DNA of 64,000 nt, from NCBI GenBank assembly GCA_963830165.1, contig CAWHKZ010000005.1:558001-622000 (forward strand). The letters are read 5' to 3'. A program made the position numbers and the translations under genes. The stretch comes from Bog-756 sp963830165 (GTDB taxonomy: Bacteria > Actinomycetota > Acidimicrobiia > Acidimicrobiales > RAAP-2). Below, in pieces: positions 43,476 through 52,553 of the stretch. Within the stretch, counting starts at the first letter, position 1. Each line of letters starts with the position of its first letter. Under the pieces are notes generated by a model. It had not been told where the DNA came from, did no database searches, and worked only from the letters and a program-made list of their open reading frames with translations.

Positions 43476-44231
43476 ATGTCCGACTCCCTCGCCGCACTCC
43501 ATGCCTCGGTCGACCGGCTCGCCGCCCTGGTCGGCCCCCTCGAGCCGGCGACACTCGAGACGTCGGCCTATCCGACCGAGTGGACCATCGCCGACACGCT
43601 CTCCCACCTGGGATCCGGTGCCGTCATCTTCCTCCGGCTGCTCGACGACGCCCTGGCCGGCCGGGAGACACCGGGCGACGCCTTTCCGGCCGTGTGGGAC
43701 GAGTGGAACGCCAAGTCCCCGACCGATCAGGCCGCCGACGCGGTGGTGGCCGACCGGGCACTGCTGGACCGGCTCGAAGGGCTGGATGCCGGGGACCGCG
43801 GCCGGGTCCATGTCACCCTCGGGCCCATGACCGTCGACTTCGACGGGCTGGTCGGCCTGCGCCTCAACGAGCACGCCCTCCACACGTGGGACATCGAGGT
43901 GGCCCTCGATCCGTCGGCCACGGTGGGGCCCGAGGCCACGGCGCGGGTGGTGGACGAGCTCGAACGGTTCGCCGGGTTCACCGCGAGGCCGACCGGCACC
44001 GAGCGTGCCCTGACGATGGTGACCACCGACCCCCGCCGGGGCCTCCAGGTCGTGCTGGGCGCGGACGCGGTCACGCTGTCCTACGTCGACCCGGTCGACG
44101 ACCCCGACGTGGTGTTGCCGGCCGAGGCCTGCATCCGCCTCGTCTACGGTCGTCTCGACCCCGACCACACGCCACCCGTCGAGGGCGCCCTCGAGCTCGA
44201 GGAGCTGCGCCGGGCCTTCCCGGGAGCCTGA
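43476..44231 (+). CDS. Maleylpyruvate isomerase-family (mycothiol-dependent DinB-like) protein
   Basis: 251 residues. The N-terminal four-helix bundle has TEWTIADTLSHLGSGAVIFL with the first metal His, and LRLNEHALHTWDIEVAL, the motif with further His/Glu ligands (HxxDxxH-like). The C-terminal part (PRRGLQVVLGADAVTLSYV ... RLVYGRLDPDHTP) is the SCP2-like domain of these proteins. Relatives include mycothiol-dependent maleylpyruvate isomerase and many uncharacterised actinobacterial thiol transferases. The presence of mycothiol is inferred, not shown. Confidence 0.8.
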   Translation: MSDSLAALHASVDRLAALVGPLEPATLETSAYPTEWTIADTLSHLGSGAVIFLRLLDDALAGRETPGDAFPAVWDEWNAKSPTDQAADAVVADRALLDRLEGLDAGDRGRVHVTLGPMTVDFDGLVGLRLNEHALHTWDIEVALDPSATVGPEATARVVDELERFAGFTARPTGTERALTMVTTDPRRGLQVVLGADAVTLSYVDPVDDPDVVLPAEACIRLVYGRLDPDHTPPVEGALELEELRRAFPGA

Positions 44232-44256
44232 TCCCGGGGTCCCGCCCCGTCGGTCG

Positions 44257-46566
44257 TCAGGCCCCGCCCACCCGGCGCGTGCCTGTGGAGAGGAGATCGC
44301 CCAGGCGCTCGTCGGCCGACATCAGGAGTCCGATCTCTTCGGCCGGAACCGGGCGCGAGAAGTAGTAACCCTGACCGTGGTCGCAGCCGTGGGACCGGAG
44401 TCCCTCGAGCTGGACGGGCTGTTCGATGCCCTCGGCCAGGGTCACGAGACCCAGCGTGTGCCCGAGGTCGACCAGTGTGTGGATGAGGGCGGCGGCGTCG
44501 GGTGAGGTGGTCATCTCCGACACGAACGTCCGATCGATCTTGAGCACGTCCACCGGGAACTGGCGGAGGTAGGCGAGGGACGAGTAGCCCGTCCCGAAGT
44601 CGTCGATGGCGATCCGGACGCCCAGCTCCTTGAGGGCCTTCAGCCGCTCCACGGTGGCGTGGGCGTCCTTCATCAGCACCGTCTCGGTGATCTCGACGAC
44701 CAGGCTGTCGGGGGCCAGCCCGTGGGTCTGGAGGGCCTCCCGCACGTCGTCGACGAAGCAGGCGGACTCGAGCTGGCGCATCGAGGCGTTGACCGAGACG
44801 GCCAGCTCGTGGCCGGCCGACCGCCACCGGGCGAGCTGGGCGCAGGCCTCGTCGAGGACCCAGCGCCCGACGTCCACGATCAGCCCGCTGTCCTCCAGGG
44901 TCGGGATGAACCGGTCGGGTGTCACCGTGCCCCTGGTCGGGTGGTTCCAGCGGATGAGCGCCTCGACGCCCTCGATGCGGAGGTCGGTCAGGTCGACGAT
45001 CGGCTGGTAGAGCAAGGTGAACTGGCCGTCGTGCAGGGCGACGTCCAGTTCGGTCCTGAGGGCCAGCCGGTCGTGGGTGGCCTTCTGCATGGCCTCCTCG
45101 AACACGATGGCCTGGTCGCGTCCGGCGCCCTTGGCCCGGTACAGGGCGATGTCGGCGTCGCGCAGCAGGTCCTGGGCCGACGAGCGATCACCGACGGCGA
45201 TCCCGACGCTGGCCGACACGGTGATGGGGAGGGACTCGAATCCCTCGACGTAGAACACCGGCCGGAGGATCTGGCGGATGCGCTCGGCGATGGCCCCGGG
45301 GCCGTCGCGGAGGGAGATGCCCTCGGCCAGGACGACGAACTCGTCACCACCGAGGCGGCCCACCGTGTCACTGGTCCGCAGCAGTCCGACCAGGCGGCTG
45401 GCCACGGCCTGGAGCAGCCGGTCGCCGGCCTCGTGGCCCAGGGAGTCGTTGGCGTCCTTGAAGTTGTCGAGGTCCACGAAGTAGGCGGCCACCGGCTCGC
45501 CGGTGCGCCGCGCCCGCACGAGCATCTGATCGGCCCGGTCGAGGATCAGCTGTCGGTTGGCCAGCCCGGTCAGCGGGTCGTGCAGGGCCCGGTGGGAGAG
45601 GAGCTCCTCGAACTTCTTCCGCTCGGTGATGTCACGGACGTTGGCGACGTACCCGGCGACCGACGGACGGTCGTGCTGGTTGGAGATCACGGCCTCGATG
45701 TCGCGGGTCGTGCCGTCGCGCCGCACCATGCGGAACTCGAGGACGGTGGTGTCCGACGAGGCCTGGAACTGGGGGCCGAGACGCAGGTGCACGTACTCCT
45801 GGTCGTCGGGGTGGACGAACTCGGTGGCGTTCCTTCCCACGAGATCGTCCGGCGGGAAGCCCAGCAACTGCTCGACGGCGGGAGAGAGGTAGCGGTAGGT
45901 GCCGTCCACGCCGATGATGATGGTGACGTCCGACGAGTTCTGGATGAGCGACCGGAAGCGGTCCTCGCTCAGCCGGACGGCGCCCTCGGCCTCCTCCTTC
46001 TGCTCCATGGTGGCACCGGCCATGCGCATGACGAAGATGAGGACGAACCCGCCCATGATGGTGAGTGCCGTGGCCTGTCCGGCGGGGAGCATGGACGGCA
46101 GCCACCCCAGCCAGATGCCGAGCTGGCCGACGGTCATCCCCGCCAGGGTCCACACCACCACCGACAGCCACGCCCGCGAACCGCACTTGGCGATGACCTC
46201 GAGGGCGATGAAGGCGTACGCCCCCCACAGCACGGGTCCCCAGCCGGTCAGGTAGATGACGCCGGTGACGGCCGCCACCTGGGCCGCCACCCGGAGGTTG
46301 AGCGACAGGGGCCCCGGACGACGGTCGTAGATGCGGTCGACGAGGAGGTTGCAGGTCGGCACCGCGACGAACACGGCCAGCCACAGCCACGCCGACTCGT
46401 GCGTGACGTAGTCGAAGTGCATCAGCAGCAGGATGGCGAGGAGGGCCAGCGGGCCCATCAGGTACCCGAGCAGCGCAGGGTCCAGCATGGCCCGCGCCAT
46501 GCTGGACGGCAGCAGATCCGCCCCGAGATTGTCGTCCGTCAGCCGGACGTTCGCCTGATCTGCCAT
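44257..46566 (-). CDS. Membrane-bound PAS-GGDEF-EAL cyclic-di-GMP protein
   Basis: 769 residues. About six membrane helices fill residues 30-185 (YLMGPLALLAILLLMHF; WLWLAVFVAVPTCNLLV; VAAQVAAVTGVIYLTGW; ALTIMGGFVLIFVMRMA). A PAS domain follows (SLIQNSSDVTIIIGVDGTYR ... NVRDITERKKFEELLSHRAL). GGDEF is intact (GRLGGDEFVV, about residue 405), as is EAL (GVEALIRW, about 532; VVEITETVLM; DDFGTGYSSLAYLRQFPVDV). Both activities look possible. It is one of three GGDEF proteins in the window. No operon partner. Confidence 0.92.
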   Translation of the reverse strand: MADQANVRLTDDNLGADLLPSSMARAMLDPALLGYLMGPLALLAILLLMHFDYVTHESAWLWLAVFVAVPTCNLLVDRIYDRRPGPLSLNLRVAAQVAAVTGVIYLTGWGPVLWGAYAFIALEVIAKCGSRAWLSVVVWTLAGMTVGQLGIWLGWLPSMLPAGQATALTIMGGFVLIFVMRMAGATMEQKEEAEGAVRLSEDRFRSLIQNSSDVTIIIGVDGTYRYLSPAVEQLLGFPPDDLVGRNATEFVHPDDQEYVHLRLGPQFQASSDTTVLEFRMVRRDGTTRDIEAVISNQHDRPSVAGYVANVRDITERKKFEELLSHRALHDPLTGLANRQLILDRADQMLVRARRTGEPVAAYFVDLDNFKDANDSLGHEAGDRLLQAVASRLVGLLRTSDTVGRLGGDEFVVLAEGISLRDGPGAIAERIRQILRPVFYVEGFESLPITVSASVGIAVGDRSSAQDLLRDADIALYRAKGAGRDQAIVFEEAMQKATHDRLALRTELDVALHDGQFTLLYQPIVDLTDLRIEGVEALIRWNHPTRGTVTPDRFIPTLEDSGLIVDVGRWVLDEACAQLARWRSAGHELAVSVNASMRQLESACFVDDVREALQTHGLAPDSLVVEITETVLMKDAHATVERLKALKELGVRIAIDDFGTGYSSLAYLRQFPVDVLKIDRTFVSEMTTSPDAAALIHTLVDLGHTLGLVTLAEGIEQPVQLEGLRSHGCDHGQGYYFSRPVPAEEIGLLMSADERLGDLLSTGTRRVGGA

Positions 46567-46761
46567 GGCCCACTCTCCGGACGGTCGGGATTGTTCCGGC
46601 CCTCGGGAATCGGCGCGGGACGCGTTCTAACTTGAGTGCGGCGGGCCGCTCCGCGGGCACGAGGGAGCCGGTGGGCCGGAGCCGGAACCAGGCAGGTTGT
46701 GGGCAGGGAGGCCCGGTCGGGAGCGCTGCCCCGGCGCGATCCGGGCGCCGGCGGTCGACGG

Positions 46762-47274
46762 TCAGTGGGGGAGACGGTGGACGATCCCGCTCACGTAGGC
46801 AGCCTGCCCGACGTGCATGAGGTCGTCGGCGATGACGCTGACCAGCCGGACGCGGACCGTCACCGGGGGGTCCCACCGGGTGTCGACCACGCGGTCGAGC
46901 TCCTGGTCGGACACGGTCCCGATGTAGGCGATCGTGGCGGCGTGGACGTCCTCGAAGTAGTCGAGGAGGGTGTGGGCGTCGGCTACCACCAGTGCAACCT
47001 GGTCGGGATCGTGGCCGTATCCGGTGTCCGACGGTTCGAGGGGGAGCCCGAATCGGCCGAACCAGCCGCCCTCGAGCCAGCGCTGCCCGGTGCCGGCCAG
47101 GTCGGCCACGTGGTCGTCCTGGATCCGGGTCAGGTGCCAGGCCAACCAGGCGATGGAGTTCGACTCGCCGTCCAACCGGTAGGACAGCTGCGCCCGGGAC
47201 AGGCCGTTGACGGCCGGGTGGATGCCGTCGCGGATCCGCTCGAAGGCGTCGGCGAGAAGCTCGGTGCTGCCCAT
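46762..47274 (-). CDS. DinB/DUF664-family protein
   Basis: 170 residues forming the DinB four-helix bundle. Metal-binding His residues appear in SNSIAWLAWHLTRIQDDHVA and in SVIADDLMHVGQAAYVSGIV. This is the usual actinobacterial DUF664 pattern, related to mycothiol-dependent S-transferases. The ATG at 47274 is preceded by GGAGGGGGACCC. The 195-base gap upstream (46567-46761) holds no supported gene. Confidence 0.82.
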   Translation of the reverse strand: MGSTELLADAFERIRDGIHPAVNGLSRAQLSYRLDGESNSIAWLAWHLTRIQDDHVADLAGTGQRWLEGGWFGRFGLPLEPSDTGYGHDPDQVALVVADAHTLLDYFEDVHAATIAYIGTVSDQELDRVVDTRWDPPVTVRVRLVSVIADDLMHVGQAAYVSGIVHRLPH

Positions 47275-47418
47275 GGGTCCCCCTCCGGTGGCGTGCGTCC
47301 GATTCCAGCATGCCCGGGATGGCACCGCCCGGCACGCCGGTCCCGGTCACGGTAGCTTCGGGAGCGGTAGGGGCACGAGGACCGGCCGGTGGGCCTGTCC
47401 CTCAGGGAGGAGCCGACG

Positions 47419-47715
47419 ATGAGTGTCACCTGTACGCACCTGGACACCGTGGCCGACGTCACCCCCTCCTCCGACGGGTGCGAGGAGTGCCTCCGTACCG
47501 GAGGCCGGTGGCTCCACCTTCGCCTGTGCATGAACTGCGGTCATGTGGGATGTTGCGACAACTCGCCGGGGCGCCATGCCACCGCCCACTGGGGGGAGCA
47601 CCAGGACCACCCCCTGATCCGCTCCTTCGAGCCGGGGGAGGACTGGTGGTGGTGCTACCTCGACGAGCTCCTGTTCGAGGTCGAGGGCGCGCCGTCCGCG
47701 CCGTCCCACGGCTGA
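47419..47715 (+). CDS. UBP-type zinc finger protein
   Basis: 98 residues, almost entirely one zf-UBP domain. Candidate zinc ligands are C5, H7, C21, C24, C37, C40, C45, H53, H57 and H64, in the order of the eukaryotic ubiquitin-protease zinc finger (CTHLD, CEEC, CMNCGHVGCCD, RHATAHWGEHQDH). WWWCYLDELLFEV closes the fold. In eukaryotes this domain binds the free C-terminal Gly-Gly of ubiquitin; actinobacterial copies have no known partner. The ATG at 47419 is chosen because GGGAGGAG lies upstream. It precedes the Anbu protease gene by 88 bases. Confidence 0.87.
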   Translation: MSVTCTHLDTVADVTPSSDGCEECLRTGGRWLHLRLCMNCGHVGCCDNSPGRHATAHWGEHQDHPLIRSFEPGEDWWWCYLDELLFEVEGAPSAPSHG

Positions 47716-47803
47716 GCGGTCGACACCCCGGACCTGGCCGGCGGCGTCCGCACGACCGTAGACTCCGACCTCCCGGACGAGTGACCATCGAGGATTCCCC
47801 ACC

Positions 47804-48547
47804 ATGACCTACTGCCTGGCCATCCGCCTCGACTCCGGGCTCGTCTTCCTCGGCGACTCCCGCACCAACGCCGGGGTCGACAACGTCAGCGTCTATCGCA
47901 AGGTGCACCTGTTCCAACCCGATCCCGACCGGTTCTTCGTGCTGGAGTCGGCGGGCAACCTGGCCACCACCCAGGAGGTCCTGGACCGGATCGGCCGGGA
48001 CCTCACCGACCCCGGCGCCCGGGAGAGCCTGGCGACCGTGGACCACCTGTTCGAGGCGGCCCTGTACGTGGGCCGGCTGAGCCGGGAGGTGGCAGCCGCC
48101 CACCGCGAGGCCCTGGCCCAGGTCGGGGCGGACGGGACGGCCACCTTCCTGCTCGGCGGTGAGATCCGCGGCGGCGGCCCACCCGACATCCTGCTGGTCT
48201 ACCCCGAGGGCAACTACATCCGGGCCTCCGACGACCGCCCCTTCCTGCAGATCGGCGAGAGCAAGTACGGCAAGTTCACCCTGGAGCTCGGAGTGGCCGC
48301 CCATGTCAACCTGGCCACCGCCACCAAGCTCGCCCTCACCTCCATGGTGAGCACGGCCGGCGCCAACCTGTCGGTCGGTCCCCCGTACGACCTGGTGATG
48401 TACCGATCCGGCTCCTTCGATCCCTTCGAGGCCCGGATCAACGCCGACTCGCCGTTCCTGACGCGGCTCGAGGCCGTCTGGGCCAAGTACCTGTTCGAGG
48501 CGATCGCCGAGCTGCCGGCCATCGAGGAGGGTGACCTCGAGACATGA
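47804..48547 (+). CDS. Proteasome-like peptidase, Anbu family
   Basis: 247 residues with the N-terminal nucleophile protease fold. MTYCLAIRLDSGLVFLGDSR and TNAGVDNVSVYRK are the Anbu signature. Thr2 becomes the nucleophile after Met removal; Asp18 and Lys33 correspond to the catalytic Asp17 and Lys33 of proteasomes. Length and the LTSMVSTAGANLSVGPPYDL segment match Anbu. Anbu assembles into open helical or ring-like particles, and its substrates are largely unknown. In other bacteria it usually lies with alpha-E, ATP-grasp and transglutaminase genes; none are here. It is instead coupled to glutaminase by an ATGA overlap. Confidence 0.85.
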   Translation: MTYCLAIRLDSGLVFLGDSRTNAGVDNVSVYRKVHLFQPDPDRFFVLESAGNLATTQEVLDRIGRDLTDPGARESLATVDHLFEAALYVGRLSREVAAAHREALAQVGADGTATFLLGGEIRGGGPPDILLVYPEGNYIRASDDRPFLQIGESKYGKFTLELGVAAHVNLATATKLALTSMVSTAGANLSVGPPYDLVMYRSGSFDPFEARINADSPFLTRLEAVWAKYLFEAIAELPAIEEGDLET

Positions 48548-49896
48548 CGTCGCCGAGCGACGGGGACGGCAGCCGGTACCCCTTCGACCCGATCGGCGAC
48601 CTGCTCGGGCAGATCCGTGACGAGTTCGCCGGTGACGACGATGGCGCGGTGGCGGACTACATCCCCCAGCTGGCACTGGCCGACCCCGCCGGGTTCGGGC
48701 TCGCCCTGGTCGGTGTGGCCGGGTCGCTCTACGAGGCCGGGCAGGCCCGGGTGCCCTTCACCGTCCAGTCGGTCTCGAAGCCGTTCGTGTACGCCCTGGC
48801 CCTGGCCGATCGCGGCACCGACGAGGTGCTTCGCCGGGTGGGCGTCGAGCCCAGCGGCGAGGGGTTCAACGCCATCAGCCTGCAGCCCGGCACCGGGCGC
48901 CCCGACAATCCGCTCATCAACGCGGGTGCCATCCTCACCACGTCCCTGGTGGCCGGCGCCGGACCCGCGGAACGGTCGGCCCGCATCCTCGACCTGCTGT
49001 CGCGCTGCGCGGGCCGGGAGCTGGCGGTCGACGAGGCCGTCTACCGCTCCGAGCACGACACCGGGGACCGCAACCGGGCGCTCGCCCATCTCATGCGGGC
49101 CGCAGGGTCGTTGACCATGCCCGTCGAGGACGCCGTGGACGTCTACTTCCGGCAGTGCTCGGTGCTGGTCACGGCGGCCGACCTGGCCGTCATGGCCGCC
49201 ACCCTGGCCAACGGCGGGGTCAACCCGCGCACCGGCGACCACGTGATGGACCAGTCGGTGGCCGAGCAGGTGCTGACGGTCATGGCCACCTGCGGCATGT
49301 ACGACTTCTCGGGGGAGTGGCTCCTCCGGGTGGGCCTGCCGGCCAAGTCCGGCGTGGCCGGCGGCCTGGTGGCGGTCAGCCCCTCGCAGTTCGGCATCGG
49401 CCTGTACAGCCCACGGCTCGACGAGCGGGGCAACAGCGTGCGCGCGGTCGCCGCCAGCAGGGCGATCTCGGAACGGTTCGCGCTCCACCTGATGCACCAG
49501 GCCGCCCGCAGCGGGCCGGCGTTCGTCCGGGTGGCGGCCGACGGCGCCGAGGTGCCCATCGGGGCACCCTTCCAGGAGGGTGAGGACGTCCGGGTCCTGG
49601 CGCTGCAGGGCCACATCGAGTTCGCCACGGCCGAGTTGGCGCTGCTGGCCGTGCGGACCCACGTCGACGATGCAGTGGTACCGGTCGGGGTGGTGATCGA
49701 TCTCGATCACGTGACGAGGTGCCAGCCGGTCGCCGTGGCCCTCCTGGACGCCATCATCGTCGAGGCCGTGCGGTTCGGACTGGGGGTGGTCACGGTCGAC
49801 CGGCGGGGTCGGACCCTGCTCCACGCGCCGGCGGAGTTCCCCACCCGGGCCGACGCCGTGGCCTACCTCCGTAGCGGCCCGTCGAGGACCTCGTAG
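48544..49896 (+). CDS. glsA: Glutaminase with C-terminal STAS-like domain
   Basis: 450 residues. The serine-dependent glutaminase domain (about 1-305) has the nucleophile motif QSVSKPFVYALAL (Ser76, Lys79), then NPLINAGAI, YRSEHDTGDRNRALAHLM, and DLAVMAATLANGGVNPRTGD. Residues 335-450 form a STAS-like domain (EGEDVRVLALQGHIEFATAE ... PVGVVIDLDHVTRCQPVAVA), as in the longer GlsA proteins. It hydrolyses glutamine to glutamate and ammonia. The ATG overlaps the Anbu stop. The 3' end overlaps the convergent desaturase-like gene by 34 bases. Confidence 0.9.
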   Translation: MTSPSDGDGSRYPFDPIGDLLGQIRDEFAGDDDGAVADYIPQLALADPAGFGLALVGVAGSLYEAGQARVPFTVQSVSKPFVYALALADRGTDEVLRRVGVEPSGEGFNAISLQPGTGRPDNPLINAGAILTTSLVAGAGPAERSARILDLLSRCAGRELAVDEAVYRSEHDTGDRNRALAHLMRAAGSLTMPVEDAVDVYFRQCSVLVTAADLAVMAATLANGGVNPRTGDHVMDQSVAEQVLTVMATCGMYDFSGEWLLRVGLPAKSGVAGGLVAVSPSQFGIGLYSPRLDERGNSVRAVAASRAISERFALHLMHQAARSGPAFVRVAADGAEVPIGAPFQEGEDVRVLALQGHIEFATAELALLAVRTHVDDAVVPVGVVIDLDHVTRCQPVAVALLDAIIVEAVRFGLGVVTVDRRGRTLLHAPAEFPTRADAVAYLRSGPSRTS

Positions 49897-51425
49897 CCGC
49901 AGTTGTAACCGGGGATGAACGTGATCCCCGGCCCCCCGTGGCATCCGGCACCGCAGAGGTAGAGGCCGTCGAGGGGCACGGGACTGTCCGGCCAGCCCCG
50001 CGGCCCGGGCCGGAAGGGCCCCATGAACTCGGGCTGGAGGAGGCCGTGGCAGAAGTCGCCGCCGGTGCAGCCGAACATCCGCTCGTAGGTGTAGGCGGGA
50101 TAGTTGAACTGACGCTCGACCAGGTCCGGGAAGTTGGGTGCGAGGCGGGTGAGCTTGGACACCATCCGGTCCGCCATCTCGTCGCGCAGGCGGGCCTGGG
50201 CCGCGTGGTCGGTCCCGATCGGCGCGTAGAAGGCGAAGCTGCTGGCCACGTGCTTCCCCGGCGGCGCCAGGTCCGGGTCCCGCAGCGAGGGGATCGAGAG
50301 GTTGAACGAGGGCGACGCGGGGACCAGGCCCCGCACGCAGCCCTCGAAGTCGGACTGCATCTCCTCCGGCGTCCCGAAGAACGTCACGTTGTGGCTCAAC
50401 CGGCCCTCGTTCAATTCCTCGTAGGGGCCGGCCCACTCGGGCAGTCCGTTGAGGGCGAAGTGCATCTGGAAGTACAGGGCGCGGTGGTCGATGGCGTCGA
50501 CGCGGCGGACGAAGTCGTCGGGCAGCGACGCGGCGTCGATCAGCTGCGTGAACGTGGTCGTCGGGTCGAGGTTGGACACCACCACCGGGGCACCGACCGT
50601 CTGGCCGTCGGCCAGGGTGACGCCGACGACCCGGCCGGACTCGGCGGCGATCCCGGCCACCTTCGCGTGGCGACGCAGCTCGCCCCCGTGCTCGAGGAAC
50701 AGCCCGGCCAGGTGGTCCGACAGGGTGCCGATGCCACCCTTGACCTTGGACATGGTGGCGCCGGTCGGCGAGGCGAGCGCGAAGGCCAGGCACAGCGCGC
50801 TCCCCTCCGAGTAGGGCCCGCGGTGGGTGGAGTTGACCGAGAGGAAGGCGAGCATGCTGCGCACCTGGGCGTGGCGCTGCCGGTCGGGCAGGTGGTGGTC
50901 GATGACGTCCATCACGCTGCCGAACATCGCGGTGCGGATGGCCTGGCGCTCGGTCTCGCTGGTCGCACAGGCGAACATCTCGTCGAGGGACTTCGGAGGC
51001 CGGCGGACGTCGAAGCGTCCGATGGCCCGCGCCGGGGCGTCGGCCCAGGCGGCGATCTCGGCCATGCCCAGCACCGCCTCCAGGCCCATGCGTTCACTCA
51101 GGTGTTCGAACAGCTTGTCCGGGTCGCTGTGGAGCAGCAGGGGAGGCTCGCCGGACGGTCCCATGGCGGCCGACTGGACCTCGGGTTCGAAGATCGGACA
51201 GGCGGCGAAGCCGAGGTCGTCGTAGATCTCGCTCGGGACGGGGAACTGGATCGATCCGGCCAGCTCGAAGCGGTAGCCGCGGGCCAGCTCGGTGGTGGTG
51301 GCCATGCCCCCGATGAAGTGGTTCTTCTCCAGGCAGAGGACCCGCATCCCGCCGCGGGCCATGACCGCGGCGGCGGTGAGCCCGTTGTGCCCGGCCCCGA
51401 TGACGATGGCGTCGTAGTCCGGCAT
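49863..51425 (-). CDS. Phytoene desaturase-like FAD/NAD(P)-dependent oxidoreductase
   Basis: 520 residues. The N-terminal FAD motif is AIVIGAGHNGLTAAAVMA, with CLEKNHFIGGMATT after it. The C-terminus has LYLCGAGCHGGPGITFIPGY, the FAD-binding end of the amine-oxidase/phytoene-desaturase group. Relatives (CrtI-like, pyridine nucleotide-disulfide oxidoreductase 2-like) desaturate or isomerise polyenes or act on retinoids. No carotenoid-synthesis gene is in the window, so the substrate is open. Confidence 0.85.
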   Translation of the reverse strand: MPDYDAIVIGAGHNGLTAAAVMARGGMRVLCLEKNHFIGGMATTTELARGYRFELAGSIQFPVPSEIYDDLGFAACPIFEPEVQSAAMGPSGEPPLLLHSDPDKLFEHLSERMGLEAVLGMAEIAAWADAPARAIGRFDVRRPPKSLDEMFACATSETERQAIRTAMFGSVMDVIDHHLPDRQRHAQVRSMLAFLSVNSTHRGPYSEGSALCLAFALASPTGATMSKVKGGIGTLSDHLAGLFLEHGGELRRHAKVAGIAAESGRVVGVTLADGQTVGAPVVVSNLDPTTTFTQLIDAASLPDDFVRRVDAIDHRALYFQMHFALNGLPEWAGPYEELNEGRLSHNVTFFGTPEEMQSDFEGCVRGLVPASPSFNLSIPSLRDPDLAPPGKHVASSFAFYAPIGTDHAAQARLRDEMADRMVSKLTRLAPNFPDLVERQFNYPAYTYERMFGCTGGDFCHGLLQPEFMGPFRPGPRGWPDSPVPLDGLYLCGAGCHGGPGITFIPGYNCGYEVLDGPLRR

Positions 51426-51475
51426 GGCGTCACCGTATCGGAGGGGGTCGTCGACCGCCGGGTACCGCCGACGGT

Positions 51476-52462
51476 TCAGCCGTGCTGCCAGACCCGGCTC
51501 GACAGGTTCCGGATGCCGGGCAGCGCGGCGCGGTCGAGGCGCGCCACCTCGTCCCCGTCCAGGTGCCAACCCAGCGCGCCGGCGTTCTCCTCGGCCTGGC
51601 CGCGGTTCTTCGCCCCGGGGATCGGGACGGCACCCTTGGCGATGATCCAGTTGAGGGCGACCTGGCTCGGGGTGCGGCCGTCGTGGGCCTCGCCGATGCG
51701 GCGCAACTCGCCGACGATGCCGTCGACCACCGCCATGGGGTGGTCCGAGAAGTTCCGCTTGCCCGGCGGGGGATGGGCGACCGAGTACTTGCCGGTCAGG
51801 CGGCCCTGCCCGATCGGCGAGTACGCGAGGGGAACGACGCCGAGGTCGGCGCAGGCGGCCAGGAGGCCTCCGGTCTCGGGGGAGCGGCGGAGGAGCGAGA
51901 ACTCGATCTGATTGGTGGCCAGCCGCAGACCGTGACGCCCGAGGGCCTGGGCCATGGTCCGGGTCTCCTTGACCGAGTAGTTCGACACCCCGACGGCCCG
52001 GACCAGGCCCTCCTCGTGGGCGGCGGCCAGCGCGGCGGCCAGCGCGGCGTGGGAGCGCAGGCTGATCGGCCCGTGTATCTGGTAGAGGTCGACGGCCGGC
52101 AGGCCGAGCCGGCCCAGGGAGGCCCGAAGGGCGGCGAGCAGCGACCGCCGCACGTCGATCTTCCACGGACTCGGCATGAACTTGGTGGCGATCACGGCCC
52201 GGGCGGCCCGGCCGGGATCAGCGGCCAGCAGCGAGCCGATGATCCGCTCGCTCTCACCCCCGCCGTAGACCTCGGCGGTGTCGAAGAAGGTCACCCCGGC
52301 GTCGAGGGACGCCTCCCAGGCATCGCGGATGGTGTCGCGCGTGAGACCGGAGTCGTAGCCGTCCATGCCCCAGGTCGACTTGTCGCCCCAGGCCCACGTG
52401 CCCACCCCCAGGCGGGGGACGGCCACATCGCTCCCGGGCAGGATCAGGTCGTCGGTGGCCAT
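51476..52462 (-). CDS. Aldo/keto reductase
   Basis: 328 residues with the TIM-barrel AKR motifs. The catalytic tetrad is Asp61 and Tyr66 (FFDTAEVYGGGESE), Lys94 (VIATKF) and His130 (VDLYQIHGP). The cofactor region shows VPLAYSPIGQGRLTGKY and VPIPGAKNRGQAEENAGALG, the NADP-binding end. It reduces a carbonyl with NADPH; substrate unknown. Start ATG at 52462. Confidence 0.9.
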   Translation of the reverse strand: MATDDLILPGSDVAVPRLGVGTWAWGDKSTWGMDGYDSGLTRDTIRDAWEASLDAGVTFFDTAEVYGGGESERIIGSLLAADPGRAARAVIATKFMPSPWKIDVRRSLLAALRASLGRLGLPAVDLYQIHGPISLRSHAALAAALAAAHEEGLVRAVGVSNYSVKETRTMAQALGRHGLRLATNQIEFSLLRRSPETGGLLAACADLGVVPLAYSPIGQGRLTGKYSVAHPPPGKRNFSDHPMAVVDGIVGELRRIGEAHDGRTPSQVALNWIIAKGAVPIPGAKNRGQAEENAGALGWHLDGDEVARLDRAALPGIRNLSSRVWQHG

Positions 52463-52553
52463 GGCTGCAACGTACCTCCTGACCACGGCGGACGCGGCGG
52501 CGAGGGGCCGCCGGCTGCTCAAGGTGGGACACGGGAGGCCCGATGACAGACGT

